This document shows positions 21,252 to 23,577 of a stretch of 23,577 bases of DNA, piece after piece. How positions within the stretch are numbered: position 1 is the stretch's first letter; each line of letters starts with the position of its first letter. A program made the translations under genes and the position numbers. The DNA comes from a virus: positions 1 through 23,577 of IMG/VR virus record IMGVR_UViG_3300005515_000057, one strand, 5' to 3'. The notes beneath the pieces were generated by a model, which did not search any database, had not been told where the DNA came from, and saw nothing but the letters and a program-made list of their open reading frames with translations.

Positions 21252-21757
21252 ACGACGCGCACCGCCGGGCCGACCGCAGGCGTGCGCAGCAGCGGCGCCA
21301 GGATCTCGTCGATCGCAGGGATCACCGGCCGATTCGGCTGGCCATCAGCGGCAGCATCGGCGTAGGTGACCTCGATGGGGCCGACCTTCTCTCTCGTAAC
21401 CGCCTCGCTGGCCAGGAAATCCGGCGACAGGCTACCGGGGGACGCCAGTTCACGCAGCGCCGCCTCGTAGGTTGCCCGCTCCACTTCCTCCGGGATCTCA
21501 TCCGGCTGGATCGGATCGCCGTCGTAGTCCGTGGCACCGGTGCGGGGCCATTCGTTGGCCTGGCCCCGCCCGGCAGTACGCACGCCAGGGAACATCGACG
21601 ACCAGCGGCCGGATGCGAGCAGCACCCGGTACCGGCCATCGATGTAGTCCGTGGCGCGGACCAACGCGCCGATGCGGGCATCGTCACTGCCCGCCGCCCA
21701 GGCCGCGTTGCCGCGCGCCTGGTGATAGCTGTCCGCGCCTACTAGCGTGCCGTACAT
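21248..21757 (-). CDS. gp6-like head-tail connector (annotated elsewhere as DnaT-like)
   Basis: 169 residues, beginning MYGTLVGADSYHQARGNAAW, then RIGALVRATDYIDGRY, and a helical segment (PEEVERATYEAALRELAS) ending with a DEILAPLL strand/helix. This is the layout of the head connector family often called 'DnaT-like ssDNA-binding' in phage annotations, and resembles HK97 gp6-type adaptors. It lies two bases after the preceding stop and overlaps the next gene by ATGA. A connector role is much more likely than DNA replication because of the operon. Confidence 0.8.
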   Translation of the reverse strand: MYGTLVGADSYHQARGNAAWAAGSDDARIGALVRATDYIDGRYRVLLASGRWSSMFPGVRTAGRGQANEWPRTGATDYDGDPIQPDEIPEEVERATYEAALRELASPGSLSPDFLASEAVTREKVGPIEVTYADAAADGQPNRPVIPAIDEILAPLLRTPAVGPAVRVV

Positions 21758-21759
21758 GG

Positions 21760-22332
21760 TCAGCCCTCGCCCTTCTTGGCTTCGGCGGCCGCGATGGCTT
21801 CCTGCAGCTTCGGGACGCCCCAGGTTGCCTTGGCGGCGATGCCGAGCGCCTTCGCACGGGCGATCAAGGCATCCTTGTCCGCCGCGGCATCCGGCTTTTG
21901 GTTACCGGTGGTGGTTGGGGTGCTGGTGGTGACCTCGCCCTTCTTGGCTGCGGCCTCACTCGTCAGTTGCTGCACGGACGCGGCCAGCAGGGCCTCACGG
22001 GCCTCGCTGTCCAGCTTGTTCCAGTCCTCGACGGACAGGCCCGATGCCGAATGCGCGTGCTGGACGATATGCCCCAGCGGAACCGTGGTGTCGTCGACCA
22101 GCAGCACCTGCGAGGGCAGAAGGTCCGACCCGAGCAGGGAAGGTGCAGCCGGCGGCGGCGAAGTGGCCGCGGACGCGCCGCCCACGGAGATGATTTTCCC
22201 GCCCAGCCAGCCCTTGACGACCGCGTTGTTCTTGAGGCTGTCCCAGGACGCGACGGGCGTGGGCACGCCAGGCGGCAGCACAGTGCCGTCGGGCAGGCCG
22301 ATGGGTCCCTTGTGGTGATTGGTGATCTTCAT
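21760..22332 (-). CDS. head-associated protein with SAP/HeH-like C-terminus
   Basis: 190 residues; GGAG seven bases before the ATG at 22332. The N-terminal part (MKITNHHKGPIGLPDGTVLP, then VVKGWLGGKI) resembles small phage head/decoration proteins. A Pro/Ser/Ala-rich linker and a Thr-rich stretch follow. The last 39 residues (KDALIARAKALGIAAKATWG, then VPKLQEAIAAAEAK) match a SAP/HeH/LEM-like helix-extended-loop-helix, a fold that often binds nucleic acid. It sits directly after the major capsid gene. A link between capsid and packaged DNA is possible but inferred. Confidence 0.72.
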   Translation of the reverse strand: MKITNHHKGPIGLPDGTVLPPGVPTPVASWDSLKNNAVVKGWLGGKIISVGGASAATSPPPAAPSLLGSDLLPSQVLLVDDTTVPLGHIVQHAHSASGLSVEDWNKLDSEAREALLAASVQQLTSEAAAKKGEVTTSTPTTTGNQKPDAAADKDALIARAKALGIAAKATWGVPKLQEAIAAAEAKKGEG

Positions 22333-22347
22333 GCTTCGCTCCAGTGA

Positions 22348-22370
22348 GGCCCCGGAACATGGCCGGGGCC
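22348..22370 (-). other. stable GC hairpin after the major capsid gene
   Basis: GGCCCCGG / CCGGGGCC (22348-22355 with 22363-22370) form a perfect 8-bp stem around a 7-nt loop, 8 bases past the capsid stop. No T-run follows on the minus strand. It may stabilise the 3' end of abundant capsid mRNA or limit read-through. Confidence 0.5.
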
Positions 22371-22377
22371 GTTGCGA

Positions 22378-23310
22378 TCAGATGCCGTCCAGGTAGACGA
22401 CTTCCTTCGGCAGGCGAACGTCCAGGCCACCGAGGCGCATCACGCCCGGGATGTCCCACCGCAGCGGGCCACTCTGGTAAGCCGGCAGGAACCGGTGCGG
22501 CATCGGCATGTGTAGCTTCAGCACCTGCGGATCGTAGCGGTAGGCGACCAGGCGGGGCACGCCACCCACACCGGCGGTGTCCAGACCACGCTGACCGCGT
22601 ACCGTCAGCTGCTGGCCGGTCTGCACGGTGTAGACGTTGTTGGCCAGGAACCACTGCAGGATGGTCATGTCACTGTTTTCGCTCATCTTGCGAGTGGCGA
22701 TCAGCAGATAGCGCGACCACGGCAGCAACAGGCGATCCGCGATCGACGCGGTGTTGGTGCCATTGAACACGTTCAACAGGGACTGGTTCATGTCCGCCGT
22801 GATCTCGTCCGCAGTAGCGTTCGCCCAGTCGCCAGTCGGAGCCGCCACCGGGGTCACGCCGGCAGCGTTGAACAGGCCAGTGAACCCCTTGTTGGCATCG
22901 CCAAGGAGCGCGACGCGATCCACCATTTCTTCGGACGCACGGCGCGCAGCAGCAGCGTCTTCAGTCGACAGGTTGATGCCGAGCATCTGAGCACGACCGA
23001 TCTCCTCCCAGCCGAAGCCGTAGCCGATGCCGGCGGTGTAGACAGGCGTCTCAAACTTCGAGCGCACCGTCCCGGCCTTGGGAATGTCGTCGGCGTTGCC
23101 GTTGATCCAGTCAGCCTTGCCGTACTGATCCTGCGAGAAGTAGGTCACCGAGGTGGCGAACTCACTGCCGGAGGTATCCACCGGCACCAGCGAGCGGTAC
23201 TGGATGTCGGGGTAGACGGTGCGGTAGATGCCCGGCTCGATGATCGAGGCCTGGGCGATCACGAAGCCCAGTGCAGCCTGGGCGTCGATCAGGGGAATTG
23301 CTCCATTCAT
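22378..23310 (-). CDS. major capsid protein (DUF2184 type)
   Basis: 310 residues with AAGGAG eight bases before the ATG. The sequence is that of DUF2184-type major capsid proteins, HK97-fold shell proteins of siphophages: YGFGWEEIGRAQMLGINLST (97-116), a helix with RRASEEMVDRVALLGDANKG (123-142), GLFNAAGVTPV, and a late LMPMPHRFLP-like stretch (HMPMPHRFLPAYQSG). No long N-terminal scaffold region is present, so any scaffold would be a separate gene outside the window. It directly follows the cement protein gene. Confidence 0.9.
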   Translation of the reverse strand: MNGAIPLIDAQAALGFVIAQASIIEPGIYRTVYPDIQYRSLVPVDTSGSEFATSVTYFSQDQYGKADWINGNADDIPKAGTVRSKFETPVYTAGIGYGFGWEEIGRAQMLGINLSTEDAAAARRASEEMVDRVALLGDANKGFTGLFNAAGVTPVAAPTGDWANATADEITADMNQSLLNVFNGTNTASIADRLLLPWSRYLLIATRKMSENSDMTILQWFLANNVYTVQTGQQLTVRGQRGLDTAGVGGVPRLVAYRYDPQVLKLHMPMPHRFLPAYQSGPLRWDIPGVMRLGGLDVRLPKEVVYLDGI

Positions 23311-23322
23311 GGCGTTGGCTCC

Positions 23323-23577
23323 TTAGCCGAGACGGACGACGGCCAACTGGCCGGCGGCGGTGGTGCTGGTGTCCCAGCTGGCACCGGGGATCGCGGTGTT
23401 CCCGGTGGAAACGTTGGTGAAGGCGCCCGCGGCGGTGAGGTACACCGCATCGCGCGCCGCGACAGCGACGGAGGCGACCACCCAGATGTCGCCCTTGGTG
23501 CGGATACGGCCCGACTCGCCGACGCCGAAGGCATCCGCGGCCCGGCCGGTGACCTGGCCGGCCGTGACCGTGAGGCC
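23323..23577 (-). CDS. capsid cement/decoration protein, C-terminal part
   Basis: The minus-strand frame is open from the window edge to a TAA at 23323; 84 residues are visible and the start is outside. The sequence (GLTVTAGQVTGRAADAFGVG, then IRTKGDIWVVASVAVAARDA, ending QLAVVRLG) has the Gly/Ala/Val-rich beta pattern of phage structural cement/decoration proteins (DUF2190/gp24-like). It lies 12 bases before the major capsid gene, their usual place. Confidence 0.78.
   Translation of the reverse strand, partial: GLTVTAGQVTGRAADAFGVGESGRIRTKGDIWVVASVAVAARDAVYLTAAGAFTNVSTGNTAIPGASWDTSTTAAGQLAVVRLG

Noticed and set aside
1-23577. CRISPR arrays, insertion sequences and transposase genes
   Set aside because: No regular spaced repeats, transposase motifs or terminal inverted repeats were seen by eye.

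Overview
This window is the left part of an integrated, lambda/HK97-like siphovirus prophage in a high-GC gammaproteobacterium. The GC content and the tmRNA 3' end suggest Xanthomonadaceae, most likely Stenotrophomonas; that assignment is inference, not a database result. The window opens in the 3' end of the host tmRNA gene (ssrA, 1-117) and its terminator. A P4-type tyrosine integrase follows and reads away from it, so this edge is probably an attachment junction in ssrA. The partner attachment site, terminase, portal, lysis, replication and repressor genes are not in the window.

About 1.5-5.1 kb is an accessory (lysogenic-conversion or 'moron') region with genes on both strands. It holds a small unknown ORF, a short protein with a KilA-C/antirepressor-type C-terminus, and a divergent, strongly predicted small RNA with its own promoter and terminator. 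It also holds an unknown ORF lacking an obvious start codon, a one-domain BLUF blue-light sensor, a divergent SRAP (YedK/HMCES) abasic-site protein with its active site intact, and a small exported protein.

From 5.1 kb to the end, all genes lie on the minus strand and form one compact structural operon, mostly with ATGA/TGATG-type overlaps. Read right to left (transcription order), it contains a cement/decoration protein (5' end outside the window), a DUF2184-type major capsid protein, and a protein with a SAP/HeH-like C-terminus. Next come a gp6-like connector, a neck protein, a Mu-F-like minor head protein, an HK97-gp10 protein, a tail terminator, two small genes and the tail tube. The tail chaperone pair G and G-T is joined by a likely +1 frameshift, followed by the tape measure and M. 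A fibre plus partner cassette is inserted between M and L; then come L, K, I, J and two related tail-tip accessory genes.

The points most worth a second look are: the ~155-nt candidate sRNA; a six-fold 13-residue repeat protein followed by two tandem terminators inside the structural operon; the non-lambda (+1) frameshift for G-T; an intrinsic terminator between L and K; the fibre cassette between M and L; and the BLUF/SRAP/exported-protein cargo beside the attachment site.
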